Positions 1 to 18,064 of a stretch of DNA of 64,000 nucleotides are shown here, one piece after another. Positions within the stretch are counted from its first letter, which is position 1. The number at the start of each line of letters is the position of its first letter. Source of the stretch: Tubulanus polymorphus (taxonomy: Eukaryota; Nemertea; Palaeonemertea; Tubulaniformes; Tubulanidae); the NCBI RefSeq assembly GCF_964204645.1, contig NC_134025.1, positions 6,453,001 to 6,517,000 of the forward strand, given 5' to 3'. Below the pieces are notes generated by a model. The model had not been told where the DNA came from. It saw only the letters and a list, made by a program, of their open reading frames with translations, and searched no databases. Made by a program: the position numbers and the translations under genes.

Positions 1-1192
1 GTAGCTAAGAGGAAAAAATTTTCAAGACTGGAGACTAATATTATTTTGGGTATAAAGGTGTTAGGGTGCTGCTTAACTAACCAGGGTACACTAACAGAAT
101 CCACCTCTGGCAATGAACGTCCTACCTCGCTATACCGTGCAATGCTGCCGCTATGCTCATCGTTGGCGGATATTTCATACACTAGCATGAACCGACTGTG
201 GCAAGCGCTCTCTCTGGTTGCCAGAGTCGATTTATGTTAGTGTTCGAAAAATCCGCTAACGAAGAGCATAGCGGCAGCACCTTATGGAACAGTAGACAGC
301 ATCTATGCGCCCATGACTGGGATAATTTAATGTAATACCATATAATTGTTTTTGCTCTATGATTAAACCCAACCTGCATGTATTAAAATTTTTAAAAGAT
401 GTGTGACAATGAAATCCAAACTTCGCCATAAAAAATAACTAATGCAAGACATTTTGTGCAGTTAATATTTGTATTTATTGATATTTTAATAATATACTTA
501 AGGATTAGTCTAGTACCTAGCCGTTGTTCCTCATGAGGTTGTAGGGAACCGTAACGACTGGTATTCAGACTAACTTAAGGATGTACTGGTACACATCACC
601 TAAAAATAATAGCCATATTGGAACATACTATAGAACTTAATGCCTTATGGCATACCACAACTAATATATGATTCTTTATAAGTATTCTCAAAAAAAGTAC
701 AGACGGTCCATTTAAATGAACTGTTTATTCAATGATTTTGAGAAATTAATGTCCAAAGCTGCCCGTGAAAGCATTTCACTACTTTCATTAAAATAAATTT
801 TAAATAAAATTGTCCGCTATCATGTGATGCATCTACAGATTTTTTGGTAATTAAAAAATGCAGGATTAATAACAAACATTATTTAGTATGATAGACTACA
901 ACACACATATAAAATAGCACCATAATAACATATACAATATACGCATATGAAAAGTATTACTGGTAGCAAGGAAGAGAGAAAAATACAGTGGCCAAATAGA
1001 GCACCACTCATTCAGCAGTTATACACTCATCTCATCGTTTGGTATTTCCAAGGCACATAAACCCAGCTCGCAGAGGCCTTCATGTGAAATACGACTTAGC
1101 ACGCCTAGCATTTTCATATTCTTATCTACTGGTTAACAAGAGAGCATCTTTAAATCTCCATTTGCCGCTTAAGTTGAAAATCTCTTCCATTC
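1..1192. other. 3' flank of parvin, no gene seen
   Basis: No open frame here resembles a protein family and no exon of the neighbouring gene is needed, because the parvin stop codon lies at 1193-1195. The only clear structure is the foldback repeat at 143-279, listed separately. The 3' UTR of parvin should lie in the right-hand part, but I could not choose a polyadenylation site. Confidence 0.6.
143..279. repeat. foldback (inverted) repeat, about 68-bp arms
   Basis: The left arm begins TGCTGCCGCTATGCTC and the right arm ends GAGCATAGCGGCAGCA. The two arms can be aligned over about 68 nt with roughly 14 mismatches and almost no spacer. Short open frames on both strands give nearly the same peptide (LPLCSSLAD), which is expected of a palindrome rather than of two genes. 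This is probably a small non-autonomous foldback element; no target-site duplication was recognised. Confidence 0.65.
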
Positions 1193-4100
1193 CTAATCCA
1201 TATTCTTGTAACGAGCGAACAGATTGTATAAAACACGAAGAGTTGACTTCAAATCCAAATTAACGATATCTGAAATAACACGTACCGTATTCATTCCCGA
1301 TTATTCATATCAGTTTGTTAAATCTAATCATTAGGACCCGAGTAATCAATTGAATACATTACCTTCTGGTCTAGCTTTCGGTCGATGAAGTCCCGAATCT
1401 TCGATAAGCTCGAAAGCAAATGCAACGTTGTGAACTTTCTGTTCAAAGGTCGTTGGTGTCAAATGAAAACTGTACAGAGGCACGAAGTACCCTTCTAATA
1501 AACCCATAAGAAGCACCAAATACACACCATCATGAAACTGAAATAGATAAAGAATAATGCTTTAATTCCATTAGCAAGAATTAGCAAATTTACAAATACA
1601 AATTATTAATCATGTGTTCCTTACTTGGTTCTCAAGATCTACTACTTCCAGATTGATTTTATTCAGCTGCTTGTTGACGAACGTTAACAATGACTGCAAG
1701 GAAATGCGGGGATTGTACGATTTCAGGAATCTGAATTTCTAACAATTGCTTCAAGCTTGTTTTCTTACCTTCTTTACAACATTAAGCTTGTCAGGTGCAT
1801 GATCAAACAAAGTATCAAATGCATCTCTCTCTGAAAACAAATTCATAGTTTTGAAAATCTATTGAATCCTCAACGATCACTCACAATCACTAAAATAAAC
1901 ACTCAACTTACCAAATCTTGCAGAAGTGTCTCTGAAAAATTTATAATATGAAGCTCAGGCAGGTAATCAAGAATTAAACCTTATAGTGCAAAAAATAAAT
2001 ACCCAAACATTTGAACCCAATGAGAAAATATTCATTGGTTAAAATTCTTTTCAAGTTAGCTATAAAAAATTATATTCAACTTACTCATGATAAGAAGTTA
2101 TTTCTTCAGTTACCAATTTACTCTCCAAAATTCCACCTTCCTTTTTCTACAAGAAATAAACATCAATTACCGCGTAAAGCATCTATTAAGGAGTCGATGA
2201 CAAATGAAATCAGTGAAATGACCACTCACCGTGACGACGACGAGTTGAACACGCACATTCTCCGGCAGACGAATCGGAGCCCGAAAATGACGAACCAACG
2301 CGACGAGTAAATGCAATATAGAAACGAGATTCTTCGAATGGATACCTGAAATGAAACACTCGAAAGTCAGTGTTGGGATATACTTCGCAGGCACATCGTG
2401 AATACTATTGTCTCAGTCTTACTGTCGACAGTCCAACGTTTTTGACTCCAGTTCGGGGGAACATTCAATATTCTATTCACCATATCAAGTACTACCCGTA
2501 ACTTTTGTTTTTGACCAATTTCTGTCTGAGTGACTTCAGGTACCTCTGCTTTTATTCTGGCCAATTTTTCTGAAGAGACAAATGAGATAACGAACTACAG
2601 ATCGAGATAATTCAAAATCGATGTTTCATGCAAACGAATCTGATACCAGTATCCATTTACCAATTAGTTTTTGCAGGATTTGTCCATCGAACAAATCTTC
2701 CTCCAAATCTTTGACAATAATTCGATGATCAGCTAACTCATCATTAATCCAATCTAACAACAGCTACAAAATAAATATCATGAATAGGATAAATGCGCGA
2801 AATTACAACTAAGCTTACTTCAATTTGAATCTGATTAATGCGTACCTCTTGTAATTCTTTCAACTTCGGATCTTCTCTAGATGTCGGTTCAATCATAGAT
2901 CTCTCCTCATTTTCCTCTAAAAAATAACAGCATTTACAATTACATTCAGGTTAGAGCCACTCTATTCATCAGAACAACATCTTGCAGGTAAAATACTGTT
3001 CTTATGCAAATGGAACTGTTTCATGAACCGGTTGAATTGTCTTGATTTATCTGGATTAAATGCAGATTCCTACCTGAAACAGCCACCACATATATCAACA
3101 GATAAAAACATTAGATGGTTGTATAAACACATGTATGAGAATTGATTAACTTAGTTATCTAATACACATAGATAATTACTAAACCAATTGCTTTATAGTA
3201 ATATACTAAGTTGTAACAGCAAAGCATTGCAAAATCTTCTTTATTAGCGAAAAAGAAAGAAACTTAGTAAGTAACATATTAGTACCTTTTAGATATGACA
3301 ACCCGTATCTATAGGCCTACCTGCATATCTCAACAATTAGCCAGTAAATAAAGAACCCTACAATTATGAAAAGAATGACCACACCTTGGCACATAGGCCT
3401 AATAATTTGTCTCAAACTTACACCTTTTCCGATGTTTCCTTGGTTTAATGAATGAAAACCGATCCCTGGGTTAGGATTAGATAAATAACTCACATAAGCC
3501 GGTTAGTATAGCAAGAATAACTGTGTCCAGGTTATCAGACATATCAAAATAACGTGTATAAATGAAGAATGCGTAGCTAAAACAAAGTTCCACAGTACCA
3601 GTAAATGACAAAGATTCTTGATGATCAATTTCTAAAATGTTAACAACATTCAACTTTAACCACTGTTTGAAAGATACCTTCCACTGTTTTAAAGATACCT
3701 TAAACATGTGATTTTTACTGAGATATTCGAATAAATTCCTGCTTAGATTTGGCTATTACTGTGGGACTTCATTTTTCTACACACAGTGTTAAATAGAATA
3801 CTGGTATATGAGTTAGATCTATATGTATATATGTATATTAGGTAGAGTCAAGCGATATAAAGTCCTAATATTACAAATACAAACCAAGAAGATAGCCTTC
3901 AGGGCCAAGATCTGGCACTGAAGGGCTGGTCGGTGATTCGATAGCATGTTTGCCTTCTTCTTGTAAATCCTGAGCTATAATAATCAAACTACAGTAATAA
4001 TCTCTTGGACAATTAAATCAAGTCAAGCGCAGAGATCAGGTTCAAATTCAAGTAATTTATTAACAAACAGCCGAAAAACTTTCCCATATCATCTTTTTTG

Positions 4101-4469
4101 TCCTAAAAAATGTTCACCATGCAATATAGAATAAAAGGGATTATTTATCATAGACTGATATCTTGCAGTTGACAATCGAAGTCCAATTATTGTCTTCTTT
4201 TGAATAATCAAAATAAAATGTTTGACAGCTGTCAAAATGACGATAGTGGCGCCACCAATCGGGAACGTAAAGTCATATTTTATCTTGCGAGTATGGTCGT
4301 ATTGCTTGTTTTCTAAGTAAGATTTTAAAACAATCTTTAGATTTATTTTACCTTCTTTTGCTTTAGACTTTTTACGAGCGATCGTTCCGCCTAGTTTATC
4401 AAGAAAAGACTCTTCTTTTGAAACTTTCTTCGTTTTCTGAGGAGTCGACGATGTCGGAGTCGTCGCCAT
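1193..4469 (-). CDS. PARVA-like: Parvin (actopaxin/affixin family), complete
   Basis: Focal-adhesion adaptor that binds integrin-linked kinase and paxillin and links integrins to actin. Twelve coding exons keep phase throughout: 4352-4469, 3885-3974, 2846-2916, 2661-2763, 2423-2569, 2230-2345, 2085-2146, 1912-1931, 1769-1830, 1625-1693, 1363-1537 and 1193-1269, giving 369 aa; human alpha-parvin is 372 aa. Recognisable blocks are the N-terminal SFLDKLGGTIARKK, a first calponin-homology domain (LLLDWINDELADHRIIVKDL to FRAPIRLPENV), the linker ERDAFDTLFDHAPDKLNVVK, and a second CH domain ending DLKSTLRVLYNLFARYKNMD before the stop. The eighth exon is only 20 nt. The start is the Met heading the conserved N-terminus. 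The gene lies on the same strand as COA1, 216 bp downstream of its stop. Alpha versus beta subtype cannot be decided; invertebrates usually have a single parvin. Confidence 0.95.
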
Positions 4470-4685
4470 ATTGGATTTGTTAAGTATAAGTAAAACGAGT
4501 CAAATTGGTTACGGAATAGGTAACGGACATGTCGGAGTTGTTTGGCCACTTTCTCATTTATCAGCGCACAGCGACTCAAATCTATAAAAACCATTTCAAT
4601 CATTAAAATTTCCATAAATTGTCTTTTCCGAATACACACACAAGTAATATTTTCTAAATAAAACATTCATTTATTACCAATCAAC

Positions 4686-5559
4686 TTAACCTTGAATATA
4701 TAATAACTGTTCATCATTTTTAGTTTCGTTATTAGTACTATCATTTAAACTATCATCAGTATTGTTATTAGAAGTCAGACGCGAACGGTCATAAAATTTC
4801 CAAGAACGTTTGATTCCATCAATCTCAATGACTAATTCGTCCACTTCCCAACTGCAAAAAAAGAGACATAAGACTTTGAAAAATAACCTAAATTGATTTG
4901 AATGTATTAATAAGACCCGGCCAATTTCAAGTAGTTTTGCTCAGAAAAATCTAGCTGAATCAAGTATCAATAATTACTTTTCTTCTATTGAATTCCGGCT
5001 ACATTTGCTGTACAGTGTACCATTATCTTTCTGTCCTTTCACTGGGATGGTCAACTGAAATAGAAAAGGAAAATTCTTTATATGAAGAAATGTGATGGAA
5101 GTTGTCCAATCAAGGACTAAATTGATCTTTGAAAATTTCGCATTGGGGTAATGTTCAATTATTGATTCAAAGAAATCAGAAAAAATGAGCTAAATCATTA
5201 ATACCTTGGCTTCACAAGTGCTTATTTGATTGAGTCCTTTGGTTCTTAAATCAAGTCGTCCACAACCCACTGGACCCCCCAGATAATTGGTTGCCGGTTG
5301 ATAATTCTGTAACAAAGTCACCGATTTCTTGTAATGGTCTTCATGTCTCAATCTATCTGTAAAGAAAATTAGATCATCTCAAACAAGCAATACTTTCCAC
5401 ATTAGCATAATAAATCATTATTCAACCACTGATAGGTATTCAAGATAACAAAATATAATTTTACTTGCATTGAATCCTTTCCATTACTGCAGCACCGGTT
5501 CCAACAGTGATTATACCCCCGAACAGCGCAATCTTCGTAAGCACCTTTAAACTAACCAT
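4686..5559 (-). CDS. COA1: COA1-like cytochrome c oxidase assembly factor
   Basis: Small inner-mitochondrial-membrane protein needed for early complex IV (and complex I) assembly. Coding exons are 5469-5559, 5205-5356, 4978-5054 and 4686-4851, about 161 aa; human COA1 is 146 aa. Residues 7-26 form one hydrophobic segment (LTKIALFGGIITVGTGAAVM). The body has the family pattern: a short helix followed by NYLGGPVGCGRLDLR, LTIPVKGQKDNGTLYSKC and a C-terminal WEVDELVIEIDGIKRSWKF strand block. An in-frame stop just upstream fixes the ATG. Joining exons 1 and 2 in frame requires a GC donor (GCAAGT); the nearby GT donor would shift the frame. The tail is Asn/Asp-rich and longer than in human. The gene is head to head with POLR3B. 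Confidence 0.8.
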
Positions 5560-5786
5560 TATTTACCATCAACTATGATCTTACATTACGTGCATGAAGT
5601 CATAATAAGCGAGATATCCCTAAACTCACTTCACTCTGCAACTTGAATAAAATATATATTGAATTTTTAATTTGAGGATGTTTTTTGTTACACTTACTGC
5701 AACACAATTTTGTCTTTTTACTTTTTGGTGTCAGATTTTGGTTTTCTCTCCGTGTCTCAGCTTAGATTCGGCGATATCATAGTGAC
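5560..5786. promoter_or_regulatory. shared promoter region of COA1 and POLR3B
   Basis: The two start codons face away from each other and are only 227 bp apart, so both promoters and 5' UTRs must lie in or overlap this interval. No TATA box is evident at a position I would trust. The call is inferred from spacing alone. Confidence 0.6.
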
Positions 5787-12613
<6,827 letters not shown>

Positions 12614-13433
12614 ATCGGTTTATGCTGAACGGAATATTCTACTGTGCTGTCGTTTCTTTTGAGGATGGAGTGAACGGCTTGATCAATGTTTGATATTTGT
12701 ATAATTTTGTTGATACGATACTAGAGAAAAATAGATAATAACGTTTTGTAAAATAGCGAATATTTATGTCATTAATGTTATTGATTTGTGTTTCAATTGA
12801 TTTTTTATTTGGATTTGAGAAGAATAATCGCGCGCGGTAAGTGTTGAGTATGACAAGCGTTCAATCCAACGCTGCTCAACAGCCGCAGTGTTCGGTCGTT
12901 TCTATTGGATTCTATTCGAAAGGAGACACTGACTATCGGCCACCACCCACCACACTCGGCCCAAACAATACAAGCGCATGTCATCACAAATACCGTGTTG
13001 GGAATTAATGGCATTTTGAGTGTAAGTTGACCTAATTTGAACTTAACGAAAGAATTAACAAAGTGAATGAAAACTTGTCGTGTTTCCAAATTCGTACATA
13101 CAGTGGAGCGACTTATACAGAGTAGCAATATGAAAACAAACGTATACATACTACGCAAAAGCATTTTGTCTTTGTATACGTAATATATCTTTAAAAAGTA
13201 TATACTAAACTCGCACTGAAATAATCAAACAGATATATAAGCAAGAAAACAGGTAAGGGACTTCACGTACTAGATGAAAAAAATGATAATCCAAATTCTC
13301 GGCGTTATCCGAATGGTTAGAATTAAGATGTCATTTACCTCAAATATACGCATATACATGCGGATAGGTGTTCAAGTCATATTTTCAGTAGTTTTCGAAT
13401 TTTTATTATTCGTTTTAGCCCGGCCTCGGTGAA
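12614..13433. other. intergenic, POLR3B 3' UTR and CD225-like 5' region
   Basis: This stretch has no convincing coding frame. It should contain the POLR3B 3' UTR and the promoter and 5' UTR of the next gene. Two polypyrimidine-AG sites just before the CD225-like ATG (around 13388 and 13419) could be acceptors of a spliced 5' leader. A 119-codon minus-strand frame at 12805-13164 has no family features and is not called. Confidence 0.5.
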
Positions 13434-14156
13434 ATGAATATCATTCAGTACGACGAACCCCCGCATACATACATACCAGCGAATGAGCGGAGGGTAAGGA
13501 TAGATGTACCCCCGACATCGATGGAACGATGGCGAAATGAACCATCACTGGAATTTGTCGACGCGAGATACGGCCAAGGAGCGCAGCATCCAACAACCCC
13601 AAACGGCGCCATTCTTCACCTCGGCGAGGTAAACCCAGCTTTCGACGCCGATAGCAGCGTCGGCTCCCAACAGCGACTCGAAATTATGGGCCAAAACCGA
13701 GGACCCCCTAACGGCAATACCCCAGTTTATTACCAGACGAAGAACGGTAAACCTAGTGTTCACCGCGAGCATGTAGTTAAAACTAATAGAGATGGAATCA
13801 GAGTAGTGGTTACCTCCGATAGACAGAATTGGGTACATGAACATTCTCTAAAAGAGAAGGACCTGAAATGTTATTTCATTTCTTCCATTATTGCCGTAAT
13901 TTTATTCTTTCCGAGCGGAATACCGGCAATCATGTACGCGATGAGGGCTAAACGAGAATTTTACGCGGGCATTGAACGAGGAGAAATCGAGACGGCCATC
14001 AGATACGCCAAACTATGTGAGAGACTGATTGTAATTTCCGTTGTTGGATTTGTTATATGGTTACTGATTGTGTTGGTTGTGGTTGAAATCGGAATACACC
14101 AACATCACCTCGGTAAAGGAGCTGGTTATCATACTATTGGGCGTGGTTTGCCCTGA
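13434..14156 (+). CDS. CD225/dispanin-like two-segment membrane protein
   Basis: An intronless 240-aa protein. The first ~140 residues are polar and rich in Pro, Gly and Asn with no signal peptide. They are followed by two hydrophobic segments, about residues 145-168 (CYFISSIIAVILFFPSGIPA) and 197-222 (LIVISVVGFVIWLLIVLVVV), separated by a short basic loop (MRAKREFYAGIERGEIETA). This spacing, a first segment with Pro and Gly followed by a loop in which small and charged residues alternate, is the CD225/dispanin arrangement (IFITM, PRRT, SynDIG-type proteins), which act in membrane trafficking and fusion control. The function here is unknown. An AATAAA lies 95 bp after the stop. The ATG is the first Met of the frame. 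The family call is by pattern and remains moderate. Confidence 0.7.
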   Translation: MNIIQYDEPPHTYIPANERRVRIDVPPTSMERWRNEPSLEFVDARYGQGAQHPTTPNGAILHLGEVNPAFDADSSVGSQQRLEIMGQNRGPPNGNTPVYYQTKNGKPSVHREHVVKTNRDGIRVVVTSDRQNWVHEHSLKEKDLKCYFISSIIAVILFFPSGIPAIMYAMRAKREFYAGIERGEIETAIRYAKLCERLIVISVVGFVIWLLIVLVVVEIGIHQHHLGKGAGYHTIGRGLP

Positions 14157-14648
14157 CCTAAATCTGGAATTGGTGCCATCAGAGGATTTAGTCGAGTCCT
14201 GGTCTCTTCTCGACTAGTGTTGATGAAATACGACCTTTTTGTATATATATAATAAAAATTTCCTTATTTTTCGTATTTGGTGAGAAAAAAATCATATTTA
14301 TTTATATATTTTTATATTTGTATATTTTGCACAATTGATTCACATATAAATTCGTTTATAAAGAAACATACTTTTTCTTCATTGTTTTCACACCGAACAC
14401 AGAGGACAAAGGACAGACAGTAGTAGGTCCTGTTTGCCGGTTAATTCAGGTTAGATAAAGATATCATATCACACGATTTATCAAACGCTTCGAAAAAACA
14501 TTCTATTTAAACACGGAAAGATAACATAAAACAGTCATGTACACATGAGTCATATGAAAAATTACTCTTTCCAAAAACGAAACATATATATGTGTGTGTA
14601 TTCGCTAACTTAATAGATTGGACGGATTTTTAGGGAAATAAAAAGAAA
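14157..14648. other. short intergenic spacer
   Basis: It contains the 3' UTR and polyadenylation signal of the CD225-like gene, then AT-rich sequence leading to the next ATG. No gene is seen. Confidence 0.5.
14251..14256 (+). promoter_or_regulatory. polyadenylation signal AATAAA
   Basis: A canonical hexamer 95 bp downstream of the CD225-like stop codon, in a T-rich context, on the correct strand and at a normal 3' UTR distance. Confidence 0.6.
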
Positions 14649-15221
14649 ATGGCGAACAACGCATTGGATTATGTTCAAAGACATCCGAAACAAATGTCAT
14701 TATTGGCTATGGTGATATTAGTGCTGATTCTAACGGAGCTTTTGCGAGTTCAACAACTCGCTGCAGCAATTCTCTTCATCTACTGTCTTCACGGTATGGT
14801 GATCGAAGGTACGGGACGAGATTATACGAGAATTTCCATTTTCATCGCTATCATTGTGGCGCACGTCCTGCTATTCGACTCGTTAGAAAATAGCCTGCGA
14901 TCTGCCGTCGCAATGACGACGTTTTTGGCGGGGAAATACCACGTGTGTTTCTTAGTGGCAGTGTTGTTCATGGTGGACTTTTTAGACGCGCTTAAATTCG
15001 ACAGATACGTCACTAGTGTGATGAACGGCTTTGTCATTGTGTTTGGCGCAATAATTGTGTCGTATATCCGTCAATTCCCTAAGTATGGAAGTCTCATCTT
15101 TCTAGCTGGGCTATTCTCAATGCGACGGTCTCAGGACAATCACCAATTTGAACATCCTTTGATACGGACAACGTTGATACTGGTAATGTTGATACTCGCA
15201 GATATTTTAGGATTGTTGTAG
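14649..15221 (+). CDS. unknown multi-pass membrane protein, 190 aa
   Basis: I do not recognise the family. The intronless frame encodes a very hydrophobic protein with about six predicted membrane segments, roughly residues 16-33, 36-52, 61-76, 94-114, 122-140 and 172-190. Between them are short charged loops (GTGRDYTR, DALKFDRY, MRRSQDNHQFEH). The N-terminus (MANNALDYVQRHPKQ) is polar without a signal peptide, and the protein ends inside the last hydrophobic segment. An A-rich leader (GGGAAATAAAAAGAAAATGG) precedes the ATG. It follows the CD225-like gene on the same strand by 492 bp, and both are intronless, so either may be an old retrocopy. The long uninterrupted frame with sensible hydropathy supports a real gene. 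Confidence 0.6.
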   Translation: MANNALDYVQRHPKQMSLLAMVILVLILTELLRVQQLAAAILFIYCLHGMVIEGTGRDYTRISIFIAIIVAHVLLFDSLENSLRSAVAMTTFLAGKYHVCFLVAVLFMVDFLDALKFDRYVTSVMNGFVIVFGAIIVSYIRQFPKYGSLIFLAGLFSMRRSQDNHQFEHPLIRTTLILVMLILADILGLL

Positions 15222-15581
15222 AGGTGGATAAAGGACGGCTGCGCGAATTGCATCTTTATTGATATAATGTTGATCCAATGAATCTTTCAAGGCATATGCC
15301 TATATGGGCTCAAAGTTCGTTGATTTTGAGAGCACTTCATGATTTATTCTCCCATTACCCACACTAAAGGGTATCATTGCCTTATAAAAAACCTTTATTC
15401 AGGTGTAAACATGATACCAATGCGAAATTTATAAAGTCAACGATATCTATATTATATATACGTACTACACCTAATAATAATATAATTCACGATATTTGAG
15501 CACTACGACGTTATTCTTAAACCGGTATTAGCCATTGTCATTTTAAAATTGCAGAGGGATATGAATATGAGTTATAGGAGA
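15222..15581. other. convergent 3' ends, no gene seen
   Basis: This is the spacer between the convergent membrane-protein gene (plus) and the first UGT (minus). It is AT-rich and should hold both 3' UTRs. Confidence 0.5.
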
Positions 15582-17102
15582 TCAATTAGATTTGGTTTTT
15601 TTGTTATTCATGTATTTACGATTCAAACATTTTACAATTCGCACCGTACTGTATATCACGACAGCCAGTAACATCAGTATGCTTATTATCACAGCTCCCA
15701 TAATGTCCAACATATACAGTTCAGAAATACTCGAATATGAAAGAGGCGATTTCAAATGTTCACCGCCATATTCCATAACATGATGAACCCAATCGATGGC
15801 CAGTTTCGAAGGATCTCCGGGGATATTCTTAGCTCGGATTGCTGCAGCTTTGATTGATTTAGAATAGCTCGGGTTTGAGATTAGTTCAACCAGATTTCGG
15901 TGAAGTTCATCGGCTGTAAAATGGTTGATGTCCATCTGAAGTCCAAATCCTTGGACCACCATTCTATGAGCGTTATACGGTTGATCCGCAAATAACGGAA
16001 AACCCAACATCGGAACACCGTTATAGAAAGCTTCCACCTGTCCATTCTGACCGCAATGAGTTATGAAAACCTTCGCATTCTTATGCGCCAGTAGACCCTT
16101 TTGGGGCAACCACTTTGATAGGTGTACATTATCGGAAACTTTAAAGTTGAACTTAGAATCATCCAATCTCCAGAATACTTGTTGCTCCAGGCGTCCAAAC
16201 GCGTCTATAAATTTCTCTGCGACATCTGCCGGGAAATCCGCTTCGGCCTGACAACCGAAGCTCACTATAATAGCACCTTGAGTAGCTGCATCCATGAACT
16301 GTTTAAACTGACCAGTCAGCGGTTTAGCGGTGACACGAGAGATTCCCGCTACGTTTATCATGTTCGGTGGCATCACAATTGGGCAGTCCAATACAGGAAC
16401 ATGTACAACTAAAGTTAACATGGCTTCTTTCGATAAATCTAATAGAGTTTTCAATTTCTGACCAGGAAGATAATCTAGAAATTGAGTTTCATCCAATAGA
16501 CGCAAGGGAGCTCGGTAAACCTGTATGTAACCCAGAAAATGCCGAAATCTATCAGACAATCTATGATTGGATCGTGATAAACAGGTCAATCCAGAGATTA
16601 TCGGTGTAAGTCCCGTATTGAGCCATGGATAGACAAGTCCGGCAAATGTGATGAAAGGTATACCGTGTGTTTTAGGTACGAGATACCTGCAGATCGCAAA
16701 GCCATCTACGACAGCTAAGTCAAATTTCAACGATTTGATCTTTGCTTGGATCTCTTCATCATAAAGAATTTTATGACATTCACTATATATGTGTTTTTTC
16801 ATATGGCTGATAATGACATCGTCTCCTAACATGGCTGTTTTCATTGACAATGTCGTATCCAGTTCTCCCACGTCGTATAATATTGTCTTCATTCCACTTG
16901 CTTTGATTTCTGGACGACGCGACATCGATTTTTCGACGAGCATATAAACATCGTGATTGTGAGACACCAATAGTTTACCGAGAACTCTGGTTTGTGCGAT
17001 ATGACCACCTCCAGGGAACGATAACATCAGAACTCTCTTAGCATCACACGCGCATATAAAAGCCAACGATATAAATACTCTCATCAAACTGATGGATGCC
17101 AT
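15582..17102 (-). CDS. UDP-glucuronosyl/UDP-glycosyltransferase, paralogue 1
   Basis: Transfers a sugar from a UDP-sugar to small lipophilic acceptors in the ER lumen. The intronless 506-aa protein begins with a signal peptide (about residues 1-21, ending FICACDA). The likely catalytic His is in SFPGGGHIAQ near residue 34 and the partner Asp in FDLAVVDGF. The UGT donor-binding signature runs from KWLPQKGLLAH through FITHCGQNGQVEAF to GFPLFADQP. A C-terminal membrane anchor (IMGAVIISILMLLAVVIYS) is followed by a basic, lysine-rich tail suited to ER retention. In the donor domain the usual SFGS reads SFGC. Length matches animal UGTs (about 500-530 aa). It is a close paralogue of the gene at 21513-23036. 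Confidence 0.93.
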   Translation of the reverse strand: MASISLMRVFISLAFICACDAKRVLMLSFPGGGHIAQTRVLGKLLVSHNHDVYMLVEKSMSRRPEIKASGMKTILYDVGELDTTLSMKTAMLGDDVIISHMKKHIYSECHKILYDEEIQAKIKSLKFDLAVVDGFAICRYLVPKTHGIPFITFAGLVYPWLNTGLTPIISGLTCLSRSNHRLSDRFRHFLGYIQVYRAPLRLLDETQFLDYLPGQKLKTLLDLSKEAMLTLVVHVPVLDCPIVMPPNMINVAGISRVTAKPLTGQFKQFMDAATQGAIIVSFGCQAEADFPADVAEKFIDAFGRLEQQVFWRLDDSKFNFKVSDNVHLSKWLPQKGLLAHKNAKVFITHCGQNGQVEAFYNGVPMLGFPLFADQPYNAHRMVVQGFGLQMDINHFTADELHRNLVELISNPSYSKSIKAAAIRAKNIPGDPSKLAIDWVHHVMEYGGEHLKSPLSYSSISELYMLDIMGAVIISILMLLAVVIYSTVRIVKCLNRKYMNNKKTKSN

Positions 17103-18064
17103 TCTGAAATGACAAATCGCCTATCTTTTATTTTTTTGATGAAATTATTTTCAAGATAGCTAATGGTATTGTTTATTAATGGAGGCAGCAATCATTTTCT
17201 CGAACGTGCGCTGTGATATTCAAAGGACGGTACAAACTTCCCCATTATGGAATATCGTACAGGAGCGGATTAACTATATTAATTACGTCCTCTAAGGGAT
17301 TAGCCTCGCCCATCCTCTGCAGATGAAAATCCGATCAGTCTACTGCATTTTATACCACGAATTGTTATAAACTATGATATTTACCTTTTTCGAATTTGCA
17401 ATGTCAGACAGGGCCGATGTGACTGTATCTTAATCGCACTGAAGCGCATATACGTACGTATACATAGAAATTCCGTCAAAAAAACAAGTTTATGAAACAT
17501 AATGAAGTAAACATAGTAAATGCAATTGTATCTTACAAAATTTTGGAAACCACGGGGTATTCGCATAATGAAGTTTATTATGCAAGTTTATACTAGCAAA
17601 GACCCCTGGGGTTACCTTTCGGTTCATTCTATAGGCCGCATGCGGCATGTGATCTACCCGTGCCCGTAGAGGTCTGGTGGGATCTCCGGAACTTGGATAA
17701 CATGTACCAGCAGCGAAGACTGGGTCCTTCACCTGCTCTGGAAGATACTTGCAAAAACCGCGTGGAAATCATGGGTATTTTTATCCTTCTAGAACTTAAA
17801 CTGGTTTCATTCTTATATACCCGTTTTTGATTGGTAGATCTGATTTGTCTTGATTTGATATCCCTTGCAAACCCACCACATCTGCCGCGAATAAAACAGA
17901 GATTGCTTTGAAAGAAATTGCCAGTTGAATGGTTTTAGTGTTGTTTCAAGAGTCTGAGGATTTCTGTAGGAACCCGGCCCGACAATCAGTAAATAGTATG
18001 TCCTACGGCCGTACGAAGACTTTGGCAAGCGAGTAATAATGAAAAAAAAACCCACTATGTACAG

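Noticed and set aside
4391-4666. 91-codon minus-strand frame overlapping the parvin start
   Set aside because: It runs through the parvin 5' leader and exon 1 in another frame and has no conserved features.
12805-13164. 119-codon minus-strand frame upstream of the CD225-like gene
   Set aside because: It lacks any domain, lies in the promoter and 5' leader of the plus-strand gene, and has a composition like the spacer.
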